Assembly: GCF_015057245.1 (NCBI RefSeq)
Contig: NZ_SVET01000001.1
Location: 186,001 to 250,000, forward strand
Direction of reading: 5' to 3'
DNA length: 64,000 bases
From: Pseudobutyrivibrio ruminis
GTDB taxonomy: Bacteria > Bacillota > Clostridia > Lachnospirales > Lachnospiraceae
Below are positions 1-9,209 of this stretch, piece after piece. The notes beneath the pieces were generated by a model. That model was not told the DNA's origin, did not search any database, and worked only from the letters and a program-made list of their open reading frames with translations. The translations under genes were made by a program, and so were the position numbers. Every line of letters begins with the position of its first letter. Position 1 is the first letter of the stretch.

Positions 1-120
1 AAGCTCCCTATTTCTCTCCTTGTTTATAAGCTTGTATATAATACGAGTTTTTGCCACCTCAAGGTCCTTAAACATAAGAGCAAAATCAATTCTATCTATA
101 TGTAATTTTTCAGTAATCAT
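1..120 (-). CDS. Unrecognised partial ORF at left edge
   Basis: An open frame of 40 codons begins with ATG at 120 and runs off the left edge without a stop. The peptide begins MITEKLHIDRIDFALMFKDL and is charged and helical-looking. It follows the recN terminator, and no ribosome site precedes the ATG, so the start is uncertain. An in-frame ATG at 174 lies inside the terminator hairpin and is unlikely to be used. I do not recognise the family. Confidence 0.35.
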   Translation of the reverse strand, partial: MITEKLHIDRIDFALMFKDLEVAKTRIIYKLINKERNREL

Positions 121-157
121 AATAATATGATATAAAAAGTATTGGGATTTATATAAA

Positions 158-188
158 GAAAAAATGATCCGCATGTTACCATGCGGAT
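158..188 (-). terminator. Intrinsic terminator after recN
   Basis: On the minus strand ATCCGCATG, a GTAA loop and CATGCGGAT form a perfect 9-bp stem followed by CATTTTTTC. It lies about 30 bp beyond the recN stop and ends the tlyA-nadK-argR-recN direction of transcription. Confidence 0.85.
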
Positions 189-216
189 ATTAATATATCA
201 AGATTCAATATTAAAA

Positions 217-1896
217 TCAAGCTTTATTTTTGTAGCTGTTGGCTAATTCCTTCATTTCTCGGGCATTTGTAAGAACCGCCTCTGTAATAGCACTGCCACC
301 AAGCATTCTTGCAAGCTCCTCAATAGTGTCATTGTCGTAAAGCTTTTTAATACCTGAAATAGTGTGGCCCTGCTCAACATTCTTTTCAATGAGGAAATGA
401 GTATCTGCCATAGCAGCAATCTGAGGTAGATGTGTGATACAAATAACCTGATGCTTATCTGCTACAGTACAAAGCTTTTCTGATACAGCTTGTGCTGTTC
501 TACCAGAAATACCTGCATCAATCTCATCGAAAATAAGAGTATCGATTCCGCCGCCTGAAGCAAGAACAGTCTTGATTGCAAGCATAATACGGCTCATTTC
601 ACCACCTGATGCAATATCCTTAAGTGGACGAAGTGGCTCACCTGGGTTTGTGCAAATCATAAACTCACCACTATCAAAACCATCTGCTGTGTAGTGATCA
701 AGCTTTGTAAGATGCATTTCGAATTCAGAATTAAGGAAGTTCAAATCGCTCATTGCTTCCTGCATCTTTTTAGAAAGTTCTGCTGCGCACTTTCTGCGAA
801 TATCAGAAAGCTTCTGGCATAAATCATCAAGCTCTTTTGTAGCAACATCCACCTTGTGCTTTAATTCTGCCAAATACTCATCAAAGGATTCAAACTTTGC
901 CTTCTTTTCCTGACGAGCAGCAAGCTCCTGTAAAACAGCTTCGATTGTGGAACCGTATTTGTCCTTCAGTCTGTTGATTTCATTTAAGCGAAGCTCTACT
1001 TCGTTGAATCTGCTAGCATCAAAAGATGCGTCAGACATGTAGCTCGAAAGCTCTCTGTTGAAATCTGAAATAATACTATCAGCATCATTAAGCATAGAAA
1101 GAAATTCCGATGCCCTATCATCGATAGATTCTATATATCGTATATCCGATATTGCAGAACTGATGGCATCTGACACACCGCCATCTCCTGCCATAGCTTC
1201 ATGAGCTCTACCAAAATATTCCATAGTGCGGCTAAAGTTTGAAAGACGTTTGTATTCATCCTCAAGCTCTTCATCCTCACCTATTTTTAAATTAGCAGAC
1301 TCAATTTCATTTATTTCATGCTCCAAAAGAACAATTTCTCTTTCCTTTGAAACATCACTTTGCTTTGCTTCTTCAAGCTCTGCAGTAAGTGCCTTGTAAT
1401 TCTTATAAGATTCAGCAATTCTATCCTTCAAATCACCTATCTCATTTTTAGCAAACTCATCTAGAAGCTCCATGTGGCGCTTTGTATTAAGAAGTGACTG
1501 ATGTTCCTTCTGTCCGTAGATATCAAGTAACAACGCCCCAACTTCTTTCATCTTTGCAGCTGGAACCTGCTCGCCATTAATCTTTCCAACGGCGCGAGAT
1601 TCAGTGATTCTTCTAGACATAATCACTTCGTCATCGTATGGCTCCACTCCCATTTCTCTCAGAGCTTCCTTTGTACTTTCATCATTGATAAGGTATACAG
1701 CTTCCACAAATGCCTCAGAATCAGCATCTCTAAGAAAATCCTTAGATGCCTTGTCTCCAAGACTTAGATGAAGTGCTCCCAAAATGATAGATTTACCTGC
1801 TCCGGTTTCTCCCGATAAGATATTAAGCCCCTTAGAAAAAACAATCTCCTCTTCATCAATAAGGGCTAAGTTTTTAACGTGCAAACTAGCTAGCAT
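217..1896 (-). CDS. recN: DNA repair protein RecN
   Basis: RecN is an SMC-like ATPase that acts early in double-strand break repair on DNA in the cytoplasm. The 559-residue product has the Walker A motif GETGAGKS at residues 29-36, a long central coiled coil rich in Glu, Lys and Leu, and a C-terminal half-site with the ABC signature ASGGEMSR, Walker B TLIFDEIDAGISG and the switch segment ITHLPQIA. Length is normal for the family. The ATG at 1896 has AAAAGGAGAA just upstream. It is the last gene of the dxs-tlyA-nadK-argR-recN series, an order common in Clostridia. Confidence 0.97.
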   Translation of the reverse strand: MLASLHVKNLALIDEEEIVFSKGLNILSGETGAGKSIILGALHLSLGDKASKDFLRDADSEAFVEAVYLINDESTKEALREMGVEPYDDEVIMSRRITESRAVGKINGEQVPAAKMKEVGALLLDIYGQKEHQSLLNTKRHMELLDEFAKNEIGDLKDRIAESYKNYKALTAELEEAKQSDVSKEREIVLLEHEINEIESANLKIGEDEELEDEYKRLSNFSRTMEYFGRAHEAMAGDGGVSDAISSAISDIRYIESIDDRASEFLSMLNDADSIISDFNRELSSYMSDASFDASRFNEVELRLNEINRLKDKYGSTIEAVLQELAARQEKKAKFESFDEYLAELKHKVDVATKELDDLCQKLSDIRRKCAAELSKKMQEAMSDLNFLNSEFEMHLTKLDHYTADGFDSGEFMICTNPGEPLRPLKDIASGGEMSRIMLAIKTVLASGGGIDTLIFDEIDAGISGRTAQAVSEKLCTVADKHQVICITHLPQIAAMADTHFLIEKNVEQGHTISGIKKLYDNDTIEELARMLGGSAITEAVLTNAREMKELANSYKNKA

Positions 1897-1953
1897 TTAA
1901 TTCTCCTTTTCTATGCCCGCGTTTCTGTGTAAAAGGATCCTTGCACCAACCTT

Positions 1954-2406
1954 TTATTTTTCGATGATTCGTTTTAGTTTCCCCATTAAAACGACAGTAT
2001 CATCAATGCTTCTGACAGCGCACATAATAGTATCATCGCCAGCAATAGAGCCAACTATTTCTGCAAAATCCATATGGTCCAAAGCTGCCGCAACAGCCAT
2101 AGCCATACCTGAAACAGTCTTGATAACTAAAATATTCTGGGCGTTGTCCATCGATACAAAACCATCCAAGAAAATACGAATATACTTTTCATTCATATCA
2201 TCCTCGGTAGTCTTGTATGCAACGTAACGAAGCTTTCCAGCTGCATCGGCAACCTTAGTAAGCTTCATTTCGCGTATATCTCTGGAAACTGTAGCCTGAG
2301 TGGCATTAAATCCAGCTTCCTCAAGGCGAGCTGTAAGCTCCTCCTGAGTTCCTATTTCATTTTTTACTATTAACTCTAGTATCTTTGCCTGTCTTTCAAT
2401 CTTCAT
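1954..2406 (-). CDS. argR: Arginine repressor ArgR
   Basis: ArgR is a hexameric arginine-responsive transcription regulator. The 150-residue protein has the N-terminal winged helix with the recognition segment TQATVSRDIREM (about residues 37-48) and a C-terminal oligomerisation and arginine-binding domain containing GSIAGDDTIMC. The ATG directly follows the nadK stop codon with no gap, so the two are translationally coupled. In Clostridia this argR commonly sits between nadK and recN rather than with arginine genes. No arginine biosynthesis gene or convincing ARG box was seen in the window. Confidence 0.96.
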   Translation of the reverse strand: MKIERQAKILELIVKNEIGTQEELTARLEEAGFNATQATVSRDIREMKLTKVADAAGKLRYVAYKTTEDDMNEKYIRIFLDGFVSMDNAQNILVIKTVSGMAMAVAAALDHMDFAEIVGSIAGDDTIMCAVRSIDDTVVLMGKLKRIIEK

Positions 2407-3252
2407 TTAAATCTCCTGCATCCTAGCTCGAATACGTTCCAAGAAATTGACGTTTTCTAACATAACCATGTTGGATGTAATCTTTGAACGATGGATTTTT
2501 AAAACTTCACCCTTTCTGAGTACCTGCCTAAGAGTTCCATCGTAAATAACATTTGCTTTTGGTTCGTCTTCTTCATGACGAGCCTCTATACTAACTTCAA
2601 CCTCATCATTTGAGGCCAAAATAATGCTTCGTGAATTAAGTGTATGAGGGTTGATTGGTGTCAAAACAATGCAATCTGCATGAGGGCTCACAATTGGTCC
2701 GTTTGCAGAAAGATTATAAGCAGTTGAGCCTGTAGGTGTGGAAACAATAAGTCCATCACAATTATGGGAATACAGCTGAATTCCATTTACCTTTACTGTA
2801 AGGTTTAACACATAAAGCCCTGCAGCATCAGAAGCAACCACAATATCATTAAGAGCTCTAAAGCGATTGTCTTCATCGTTAGAACAGTCACCCTCAAGCA
2901 TCATTCTTTCATCAATCTTATAATTGTCGCTAAGTAATTGATCTAAGCAGTGCTCTACATTATCAACGGTCATATCACAAAGATAGCCCAGGTGACCGCA
3001 GTTAAGACCAACGATTGGCACCTTACGATTTGTAACATTCTGGGCTACTCTAACAACAGTTCCATCGCCACCGACAGTAATGATACATTCAATATTATCA
3101 CCAACAGTTACCTGTGTTTCAGAACTATCTGGACAAGTATCCAAATCGAGAATACACATTCCGCCATGTGCCGAAATATAATCACGAATAATGTTGATGT
3201 ATTTTTCATGTAAATCACTAAAAGATCTTGCAACAATTAAGAAATTCTTCAT
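2407..3252 (-). CDS. nadK: NAD kinase
   Basis: NadK phosphorylates NAD to NADP with ATP or polyphosphate in the cytoplasm. The 281-residue protein carries the diagnostic GGDGT motif (ITVGGDGTVVRVA, about residues 58-70) with its catalytic Asp, and the second conserved block STPTGSTAYNLSANGP. Its start overlaps the tlyA stop by one base (TAATG) and its stop abuts argR, so tlyA-nadK-argR behave as one transcript. Confidence 0.97.
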   Translation of the reverse strand: MKNFLIVARSFSDLHEKYINIIRDYISAHGGMCILDLDTCPDSSETQVTVGDNIECIITVGGDGTVVRVAQNVTNRKVPIVGLNCGHLGYLCDMTVDNVEHCLDQLLSDNYKIDERMMLEGDCSNDEDNRFRALNDIVVASDAAGLYVLNLTVKVNGIQLYSHNCDGLIVSTPTGSTAYNLSANGPIVSPHADCIVLTPINPHTLNSRSIILASNDEVEVSIEARHEEDEPKANVIYDGTLRQVLRKGEVLKIHRSKITSNMVMLENVNFLERIRARMQEI

Positions 3253-4049
3253 TATTTGTCTAAGCTACCATGTGCAGCTGCTACTGTTGCAGCAACATCA
3301 ATAGCATCCCCCTGTTTTTCCTGTGTTGATATATGAATGAGGTATTCTATGTTTCCTTCTGGTCCCTTGATTGGGGAATATTCCAAATGAAGAACATAAA
3401 AACCAATTTCTTTTACAAAATCGATAATTGTATTAATAACTTCTTCGTGAACAGCTGGATCACGGACAACACCCTTCTTTCCAACCTTTTCACGTCCAGC
3501 TTCAAACTGTGGCTTGATGAGGCAAACCATTTCTGCATCATCCTTAAGAAGTGCCTTTGCTGGACCAAGCACCTTTGTAAGACTGATAAATGATACATCA
3601 ACCGAAGCGAAATCAAGCTGCTCTCCGATGTCCTCTACAGTGACATATCTGATGTTTGTCTTTTCCATGCAGACAACTCTAGGATCCTGACGAAGTTTCC
3701 AAGCAAACTGTCCATATCCAACATCTACAGAGAATACCTTTGTAGCTCCATTTTGAAGCATGCAATCAGTAAATCCACCAGTGGATGCGCCGATATCCAT
3801 ACATACCTTTCCATCTAAGGAAATATCAAAGTGAGTCATAGCCTTTTCAAGCTTCAGACCACCACGGCTAACGTATTTCAGCTGCTGTCCGTGGATTTCG
3901 ATATCTGCATCTACGTCTATTTTAGTGCCTGCTTTATCCTCTCTGTTTCCTTTAACGAAAACATTACCTTCCATAATCATGGTTTTGGCTTTTTCACGAG
4001 AAGGAGCAAACCCTCTATCTACTAATACTATATCAAGTCTTTCTTTCAT
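3252..4049 (-). CDS. tlyA: TlyA family rRNA (cytidine-2'-O)-methyltransferase
   Basis: TlyA-family enzymes 2'-O-methylate cytidines in 16S and 23S rRNA; the 'hemolysin' name is historical. The 265-residue protein has an N-terminal S4 RNA-binding domain (VDRGFAPSREKAKTMIMEGNVFVKG) and an FtsJ-like SAM methyltransferase domain with the SAM loop DIGASTGGFTDCML and the later SVDVGYGQFAWKLR and VSFISL segments. Length is standard. It lies one base downstream of dxs and overlaps nadK by one base. Confidence 0.93.
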   Translation of the reverse strand: MKERLDIVLVDRGFAPSREKAKTMIMEGNVFVKGNREDKAGTKIDVDADIEIHGQQLKYVSRGGLKLEKAMTHFDISLDGKVCMDIGASTGGFTDCMLQNGATKVFSVDVGYGQFAWKLRQDPRVVCMEKTNIRYVTVEDIGEQLDFASVDVSFISLTKVLGPAKALLKDDAEMVCLIKPQFEAGREKVGKKGVVRDPAVHEEVINTIIDFVKEIGFYVLHLEYSPIKGPEGNIEYLIHISTQEKQGDAIDVAATVAAAHGSLDK

Positions 4050-4050
4050 A

Positions 4051-5910
4051 TTACTTTCCTAATTTTTCTAAAATACGATTTGTAATGGACTCAGCATCCA
4101 TGCCAAGCTCCTTAAACAAAAGTGTAACACTGCCATGTCTAACAAACTCATCTGGAACAGCAATCTTAAGAACCTGACCATTATAGCCATTGTCATCAAG
4201 ATAAGCCTGAACCTGCTGGCCAAAGCCGCCAGTGATAACGTTTTCTTCTAATGTAACAATTAAATCGTATTCGTTTTTGATTTTATCAAGATAAGCCTGG
4301 TCAAGTGGCTTTGCAAATCTGGCATTGCAGATACCAGCATCGATTCCCTGGGCCTTAAGAAGCTCTTCCACTTCCTCTGCCTTTTTCACCATAGAACCAA
4401 GTGCAAAAAGCATTACCTTTGAACCAGCTTTTATCTCCTCTGATTTACCAAGGACGATTTCAGCTCTGTGCTCCTTTAATCCGCAGTATGCCTCACCTCT
4501 AGGATATCTGATGGCGATTGGGCCATCGTAAGCCACTGCAAATTTCATCATATCTGAAAGCTCCCATTTATTCTTTGGAGCCATCACTGTCATGTTTGGC
4601 ATAGATGTAAGGAAGGAAACATCAAATATACCCTGATGTGTGCTTCCATCGGCACCAACAAGACCTGCTCTATCAATTGCAAAAATCACATGAAGATTTT
4701 GCAAGCAAACATCCTCAAGGATTTGGTCGTATGCACGCTGTAAGAAAGATGAATATACAGCAAATACAGGAATGCGACCGCCAAGAGCCAAGCCAGCCGC
4801 AAATGTAACCGCATGCTCTTCTGCAATTCCCACATCGAAGAATCGGTCTGGGAACATATTTCTGAAACGCTTTAATCCAGCGCCCTCAGCCATAGCTGCT
4901 GTAATAGCTACAACCTCTGGGTTACGATCTCCCATCTTACGCATTACAGTTGAGAAAACATCTGTGTATCCAGGATTTGGATTGCGTTTTGGAAGTCCTG
5001 TCTCGATTTCGAAAATATCTGTACCATGGAATCTGGATGGATGACGCTCCGCTGGCTCGTAACCATTACCCTTTTTAGTAATGACGTGAACAAGCACTGG
5101 GCCGTTGATACCCATAGCCATTTTGAATGTCTCCATCATCGCCTTGATATCGTGGCCATCAACTGGGCCTAGATACATGATACCTAAATCCTCAAAAACC
5201 ATGTTAGGAACCATTAAAGACTTGATACCGTTTTTTGTGCTACGAATCTTTCTGATGATACGTTCACCATTTGGCCAACTTTCCAAAGATGAAAGTACGT
5301 TATTTTTAAGGCCTACGTATTTTGAGCTAGTACGAAGACGCTCAAGATTTGTAGACATACCACCTACATTTTTAGAGATGGACATTTCATTATCATTAAG
5401 AACGATAAGGAAGTTGGACTTCTTTAAACGAGAAGCATTATTCAAAGCCTCGTAAGCCAGTCCACCAGTAAGAGCTCCATCACCAATAACGGCGCAAACT
5501 TTATAGTCATCACCTGCCAAATCCCTTGCCATGCAATAACCTAAAGCTGCAGAAAGAGATGTGGAACTGTGACCTGTATCAAAACTGTCGCAAGGACTTT
5601 CTACTCTTTTAGGGAATCCACTGATTCCGCCGTACTGACGAAGATGATCAAATTCATTTGCTCTACCAGTAAGAATTTTGTGGGTGTATGCCTGATGACC
5701 TACATCCCAAACAAGCTTGTCCTTTGGGAAATCAAGAAGCATATGAAGAGCAATTGTGAGCTCTACAGTTCCAAGATTGGAAGCCAAATGACCACCAGTC
5801 TTTGAAAGATGCTCAATAAGAAAGCTTCTGATTTCAGCTGGAAGTGCCTGTATTTCTTCCTCTGTTAAATTCTTTATATCATTAGGTTGCTTTATTTTTT
5901 CAAGAACCAT
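4051..5910 (-). CDS. dxs: 1-deoxy-D-xylulose-5-phosphate synthase
   Basis: Dxs condenses pyruvate and glyceraldehyde-3-phosphate in a thiamine-diphosphate-dependent reaction, the first step of the MEP isoprenoid pathway. The 619-residue protein shows the thiamine diphosphate motif GDGALTGGLAYEALNNA, the N-terminal GGHLASNLGTVELTIALH block, and the transketolase pyrimidine-binding region with GIAEEHAVTFAAGLA. Length is normal. It directly follows ispA, so prenyl precursor supply and elongation are encoded together. Confidence 0.97.
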   Translation of the reverse strand: MVLEKIKQPNDIKNLTEEEIQALPAEIRSFLIEHLSKTGGHLASNLGTVELTIALHMLLDFPKDKLVWDVGHQAYTHKILTGRANEFDHLRQYGGISGFPKRVESPCDSFDTGHSSTSLSAALGYCMARDLAGDDYKVCAVIGDGALTGGLAYEALNNASRLKKSNFLIVLNDNEMSISKNVGGMSTNLERLRTSSKYVGLKNNVLSSLESWPNGERIIRKIRSTKNGIKSLMVPNMVFEDLGIMYLGPVDGHDIKAMMETFKMAMGINGPVLVHVITKKGNGYEPAERHPSRFHGTDIFEIETGLPKRNPNPGYTDVFSTVMRKMGDRNPEVVAITAAMAEGAGLKRFRNMFPDRFFDVGIAEEHAVTFAAGLALGGRIPVFAVYSSFLQRAYDQILEDVCLQNLHVIFAIDRAGLVGADGSTHQGIFDVSFLTSMPNMTVMAPKNKWELSDMMKFAVAYDGPIAIRYPRGEAYCGLKEHRAEIVLGKSEEIKAGSKVMLFALGSMVKKAEEVEELLKAQGIDAGICNARFAKPLDQAYLDKIKNEYDLIVTLEENVITGGFGQQVQAYLDDNGYNGQVLKIAVPDEFVRHGSVTLLFKELGMDAESITNRILEKLGK

Positions 5911-5918
5911 AATCTATC

Positions 5919-6812
5919 TTAATTGTCTCTGTAGACAAGGTATTTAAGTAGCTCATTTAAAAACTCGTTGTGATTGTCTAAGCTATTAAGTTCCTCAACC
6001 GCCTCATCTGTAAGACGCTTTACCTCTTCCTTGGATTTTTCTATACCTGCAAATGTAACGTAAGTACATTTTTCATTTTTCTCATCTGAACCGATTGGCT
6101 TACCAAGCTTTGCTTCATCTCCTTCGATATCAAGGATATCGTCCTGAATTTGGAAAGCCATGCCGATTTTACCGGCAACTCGTTCAATAAGAGAAACCTG
6201 ATTCTCGCTGGCACCTGCTAAAACAGCACCTATCATCATAGATGCCTCAATCAAAGCACCAGTCTTAAGCTCGTAGATGAAATGAAGCCTGTCCTCTGTC
6301 ATTTCCAATTGCTTCTTTTCAGCCTCTACATCTACAACCTGGCCACCTATCATACCAAATACGCCGGCTTTTCTGGCCAGAATACGCATTGCCTCGGTTA
6401 CTCTAACTACATCTATATCTGCATCATAAGCATTTAATGCAGTCTCGAAAGCATAGTTTAAAAGAGCATCTCCTGCAAGCACGCCCATTGCCTCACCGTA
6501 TGCTACATGCACAGTAGGCTTTCCACGACGAAGCTCATCATTATCCATAGCTGGTAAGTCATCGTGAATCAACGAATATGTATGAATCATTTCAATGGCA
6601 GCCATAAATGGCTCGATAACATCGCCACTACCACCGAAAAGCTGAAATGTCTCATTCATAAGGATTGGACGCAGACGTTTACCACCTGCTGTTACCCCAT
6701 ATTCCATGGCATCGAATATAATGCCCTGTAAACCCTCTACATCTGGCAAAAATCTGCACACAACATCCTGTGCTGATTCTGCCCTAACGCTAAGTTCGTT
6801 TTTAATGTCCAT
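5919..6812 (-). CDS. ispA: Farnesyl diphosphate synthase (polyprenyl synthetase)
   Basis: IspA condenses dimethylallyl or geranyl diphosphate with isopentenyl diphosphate to give farnesyl diphosphate. The protein has the first Asp-rich motif (LIHDDLPAMDND) and the second (FQIQDDILDIEGD), plus the GGKRLRP substrate-binding block. I place the start at the ATG at 6812 (MDIKNELS, 297 aa). It is preceded by a GAGGGGG ribosome site at about 6823-6829 and lies two bases past the xseB stop. A longer reading from 6848 would run back into xseB. Confidence 0.95.
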   Translation of the reverse strand: MDIKNELSVRAESAQDVVCRFLPDVEGLQGIIFDAMEYGVTAGGKRLRPILMNETFQLFGGSGDVIEPFMAAIEMIHTYSLIHDDLPAMDNDELRRGKPTVHVAYGEAMGVLAGDALLNYAFETALNAYDADIDVVRVTEAMRILARKAGVFGMIGGQVVDVEAEKKQLEMTEDRLHFIYELKTGALIEASMMIGAVLAGASENQVSLIERVAGKIGMAFQIQDDILDIEGDEAKLGKPIGSDEKNEKCTYVTFAGIEKSKEEVKRLTDEAVEELNSLDNHNEFLNELLKYLVYRDN

Positions 6813-6813
6813 A

Positions 6814-7044
6814 CTACTCAACCCCCTCAAACACCTCAAGACCGCCATCTTTGCTGATTGCCATGACAGCTTTCTTTGTCTGTTCTATTTTAGAATTAGC
6901 TTTCTGAAGCTCTTCCATTCCACTTTTATACAAAGCAAAGGATTCATCCAAAGTAACATCTGATGATTCCATCTTTGTGATAATCTCATCGAGGGCCTGA
7001 AAACTCTCTTCGATTGTTGTCTCTTTTATTTCTTTTTCCGCCAT
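6814..7044 (-). CDS. xseB: Exodeoxyribonuclease VII small subunit
   Basis: XseB is the small subunit of exonuclease VII, which degrades single-stranded DNA from either end. The 76-residue protein has the family's helical hairpin (FQALDEIITKMESSDVTLDESFALYKSGMEELQ..., only part quoted). It sits between xseA and ispA as in many Clostridia, with 8 bases to xseA. Size is typical. Confidence 0.93.
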   Translation of the reverse strand: MAEKEIKETTIEESFQALDEIITKMESSDVTLDESFALYKSGMEELQKANSKIEQTKKAVMAISKDGGLEVFEGVE

Positions 7045-7052
7045 ACGTGCTC

Positions 7053-8261
7053 CTATTTATCCTTAGAAATGCTGGTGATTTGACTCTCCAGCATACCATC
7101 CTTTACTCTGATACTAAGACTATCTCCGATGGAAAGATTTGATACGCTATCAACCTTTTTTCCATCTGGGCCTGTCAAATAACCAAAGCCTGAAGCCAAT
7201 CGTTTGGCTGGAGAAAGACCATCCAAACGACCTGAAGCCGCAATCAGACGGCTTTCGTAACGTTCTATTTTTGCATTCATCAGGCTATTAAGCCTATCGT
7301 ACAAGTGGTTAAGCTTGTCCTGATTTGCCTTGATTTTATTTTCTGGCCTGAGAGATTGTAATCGCAATTTATAATTCTCAAGCTGAGCTGTGATGGATGA
7401 AAGCTTGTAATCCAATGTGCTGTTAAGTCTGTCAGAATACCTTTCGCAAGTCCTTGCAAAATCCTCGTAAACAAAATTTGCAAGCTCTGCAGCCTGAGAA
7501 GGCGTTGCTGCTCTTTTATCTGCAACAAAGTCTGCAATAGTAAAATCCGTTTCGTGGCCAACGGCAGATATGATTGGTGTGTTGGCCTTGAAAATAGCTC
7601 GTGCTACCGGCTCCTCATTGAAGGCCCAAAGGTCTTCGATGGAACCACCACCACGGCCCAAGATGATAACATCCAGATTCAACTCATCCAAACAATTGAT
7701 TCCGGAAATGATGGAAGGCACTGCCCCCTCACCCTGAACCTGTGCTGGATAAAGAATCAATTCTACAAAAGGATTTCGTGTCTTAGATACACGAATGATA
7801 TCGTGAACAGCCGCTCCTGTAGGAGCTGTGATGATACCGATTCTCATAGCATGGGTTGGAATAGGCTTTTTGTACATTGCGTCAAACATTCCGCTTTCCT
7901 CAAGCTCCTGCTTTAACGCCTCGAAACGTTGATATAAGTCACCTACTCCCGCCAGCTCTATCTCGTTTGCATACACTTGATATCTACCGGCCGCTGCGTA
8001 GATTCCAACATATCCGGTAACCACTATTTGGTCGCCATCCTTCATGTTGAACTTCAGCCCCTTTGCTCGCTTGCCAGCAAACATTACACATGAAATAGAT
8101 GATTTATCATCCTTCAAAGTAAAATATATGTGCCCTGTATGATTGTATTTGCAATTAGAAACCTCCCCTGATAAGGAAAGGTTTCCAAGCATAAAATCAT
8201 CAGAAAACATACGCTCAATATATGTATTTATCTGAGATACACTATATACATTTTTATTCAT
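7053..8261 (-). CDS. xseA: Exodeoxyribonuclease VII large subunit
   Basis: XseA is the catalytic subunit of exonuclease VII. The 402-residue protein begins with an OB-fold domain (roughly residues 1-100) that binds single-stranded DNA. The catalytic core contains IGIITAPTGAAVHDI, the GRGGGSIEDLWAFNEE motif and GHETDFTIADFVAD. A long coiled coil and a short C-terminal segment follow. Its start overlaps the nusB stop by one base. Confidence 0.96.
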   Translation of the reverse strand: MNKNVYSVSQINTYIERMFSDDFMLGNLSLSGEVSNCKYNHTGHIYFTLKDDKSSISCVMFAGKRAKGLKFNMKDGDQIVVTGYVGIYAAAGRYQVYANEIELAGVGDLYQRFEALKQELEESGMFDAMYKKPIPTHAMRIGIITAPTGAAVHDIIRVSKTRNPFVELILYPAQVQGEGAVPSIISGINCLDELNLDVIILGRGGGSIEDLWAFNEEPVARAIFKANTPIISAVGHETDFTIADFVADKRAATPSQAAELANFVYEDFARTCERYSDRLNSTLDYKLSSITAQLENYKLRLQSLRPENKIKANQDKLNHLYDRLNSLMNAKIERYESRLIAASGRLDGLSPAKRLASGFGYLTGPDGKKVDSVSNLSIGDSLSIRVKDGMLESQITSISKDK

Positions 8262-8683
8262 TATACTAATTTAGCAAGTGCTCCATTAACGAATCCTGCA
8301 GAAGAATCTGTACCGAATTCGTCAGCAAGTGAAACTGCCTCATTGATAGCAACACCAACAGGAAGATTCTCGAATTTGATTTCATATAAAGCAAGTCTGA
8401 TGAGTGTTAAATCTACCTTTGCCATACGTGTTGTCTTCCAACCATCAACTGACTTATTAATAAGCTCGTCGATTTCTGGAATCTTAGCAATGATATCCTC
8501 AGACTTTGTCTTGATGTATTCCTCATCCTCAGCTGACTTATTGTTTTTAGCGAGGTCCTCTGCCTCCGCATTGTCACGGCCACCAAGGAATGTGCTGATT
8601 ACACTATCCATTTCCTCTGTATCGTGAAACTCATTCATAAATACAGCCTTAAATACTTCTTTTCTAATTTCATGTCTATTCAT
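8261..8683 (-). CDS. nusB: Transcription antitermination factor NusB
   Basis: NusB binds boxA RNA together with S10 and supports rRNA antitermination. The 140-residue all-helical protein shows the N-terminal RHEIRKEVFKAVF and the C-terminal pattern LTLIRLALYEI...PVGVAINEAVSLADEFGTDSSAGFVNGALAKL, typical of the family. CAGGAG precedes the start. It heads the nusB-xseA-xseB-ispA-dxs-tlyA-nadK-argR-recN series. Confidence 0.95.
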   Translation of the reverse strand: MNRHEIRKEVFKAVFMNEFHDTEEMDSVISTFLGGRDNAEAEDLAKNNKSAEDEEYIKTKSEDIIAKIPEIDELINKSVDGWKTTRMAKVDLTLIRLALYEIKFENLPVGVAINEAVSLADEFGTDSSAGFVNGALAKLV

Positions 8684-8724
8684 AAATAAAAACTCCTGAA
8701 ATTCTAATAGTTTAGACTAATATA

Positions 8725-8747
8725 GGGTGCTACTTAAAATAGCACCC
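8725..8747. terminator. Stem-loop between Asp23-like gene and nusB
   Basis: GGGTGCTA and TAGCACCC form an 8-bp stem with a 7-base loop. The downstream sequence on the minus strand, TATATTAG, is only weakly T-rich. It may be a partial terminator or processing hairpin that separates the upstream gene from the nusB operon. Confidence 0.5.
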
Positions 8748-8790
8748 CATAATTATACATTAATATGCATAAAAAATAAATAAATCCTAA

Positions 8791-9168
8791 TTAATTGTTT
8801 GCTGCAACGCTAACAGTTGCGATACGAATATCAACAGCTGTAACTTCAAGACCTGTCATAGTCTCAACTGCTGACTTAACCTTTTCCTGAACCATGCCTG
8901 AAACCTTTGGGATTTCGTAGCCATACTTCATATTGATAGCCATGTGTACTGAGATTTTACCTGGCTCACTATCTACTACTCTGATAGCCTTTGCAAGCTT
9001 TCCCTGACCTGCCTTTGAAATAGTTTCAGCTGTAAGGTTGCCTGCAAGTGACTCCACACCATCAACCTCAACTGCACCAAGGCCAGCGATAATTCCAACA
9101 ACCTCTTCAGAGATGTTTACACCGCCATCGCCATTAATATTTATAACAAAATTCTTGTTCTCTGCCAT
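8791..9168 (-). CDS. Asp23/Gls24 family envelope stress protein
   Basis: This 125-residue protein matches the Asp23/Gls24 family, whose members are cytoplasmic or membrane-associated and linked to cell-envelope homeostasis. Family features are the VVGIIAGLGAVEVDGVESL segment, the SVHMAINMKYGYEIPKV beta region and a C-terminal TGLEVTAVDIRI. In Clostridia it is habitually found next to nusB, which fits here. No transmembrane segment is present. Confidence 0.88.
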   Translation of the reverse strand: MAENKNFVININGDGGVNISEEVVGIIAGLGAVEVDGVESLAGNLTAETISKAGQGKLAKAIRVVDSEPGKISVHMAINMKYGYEIPKVSGMVQEKVKSAVETMTGLEVTAVDIRIATVSVAANN

Positions 9169-9209
9169 ATCTGCCTCCTAAAAATCATAGAAAAACTATC
9201 GTAATTATA

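Noticed and set aside
1913..2227. Plus-strand open frame antisense to argR
   Set aside because: It is the complement of a well-supported gene, has no ribosome site and has a low-complexity product.
6812..6848. ispA start at 6848
   Set aside because: It would overlap xseB by 35 bases, and the ATG at 6812 has its own ribosome site.
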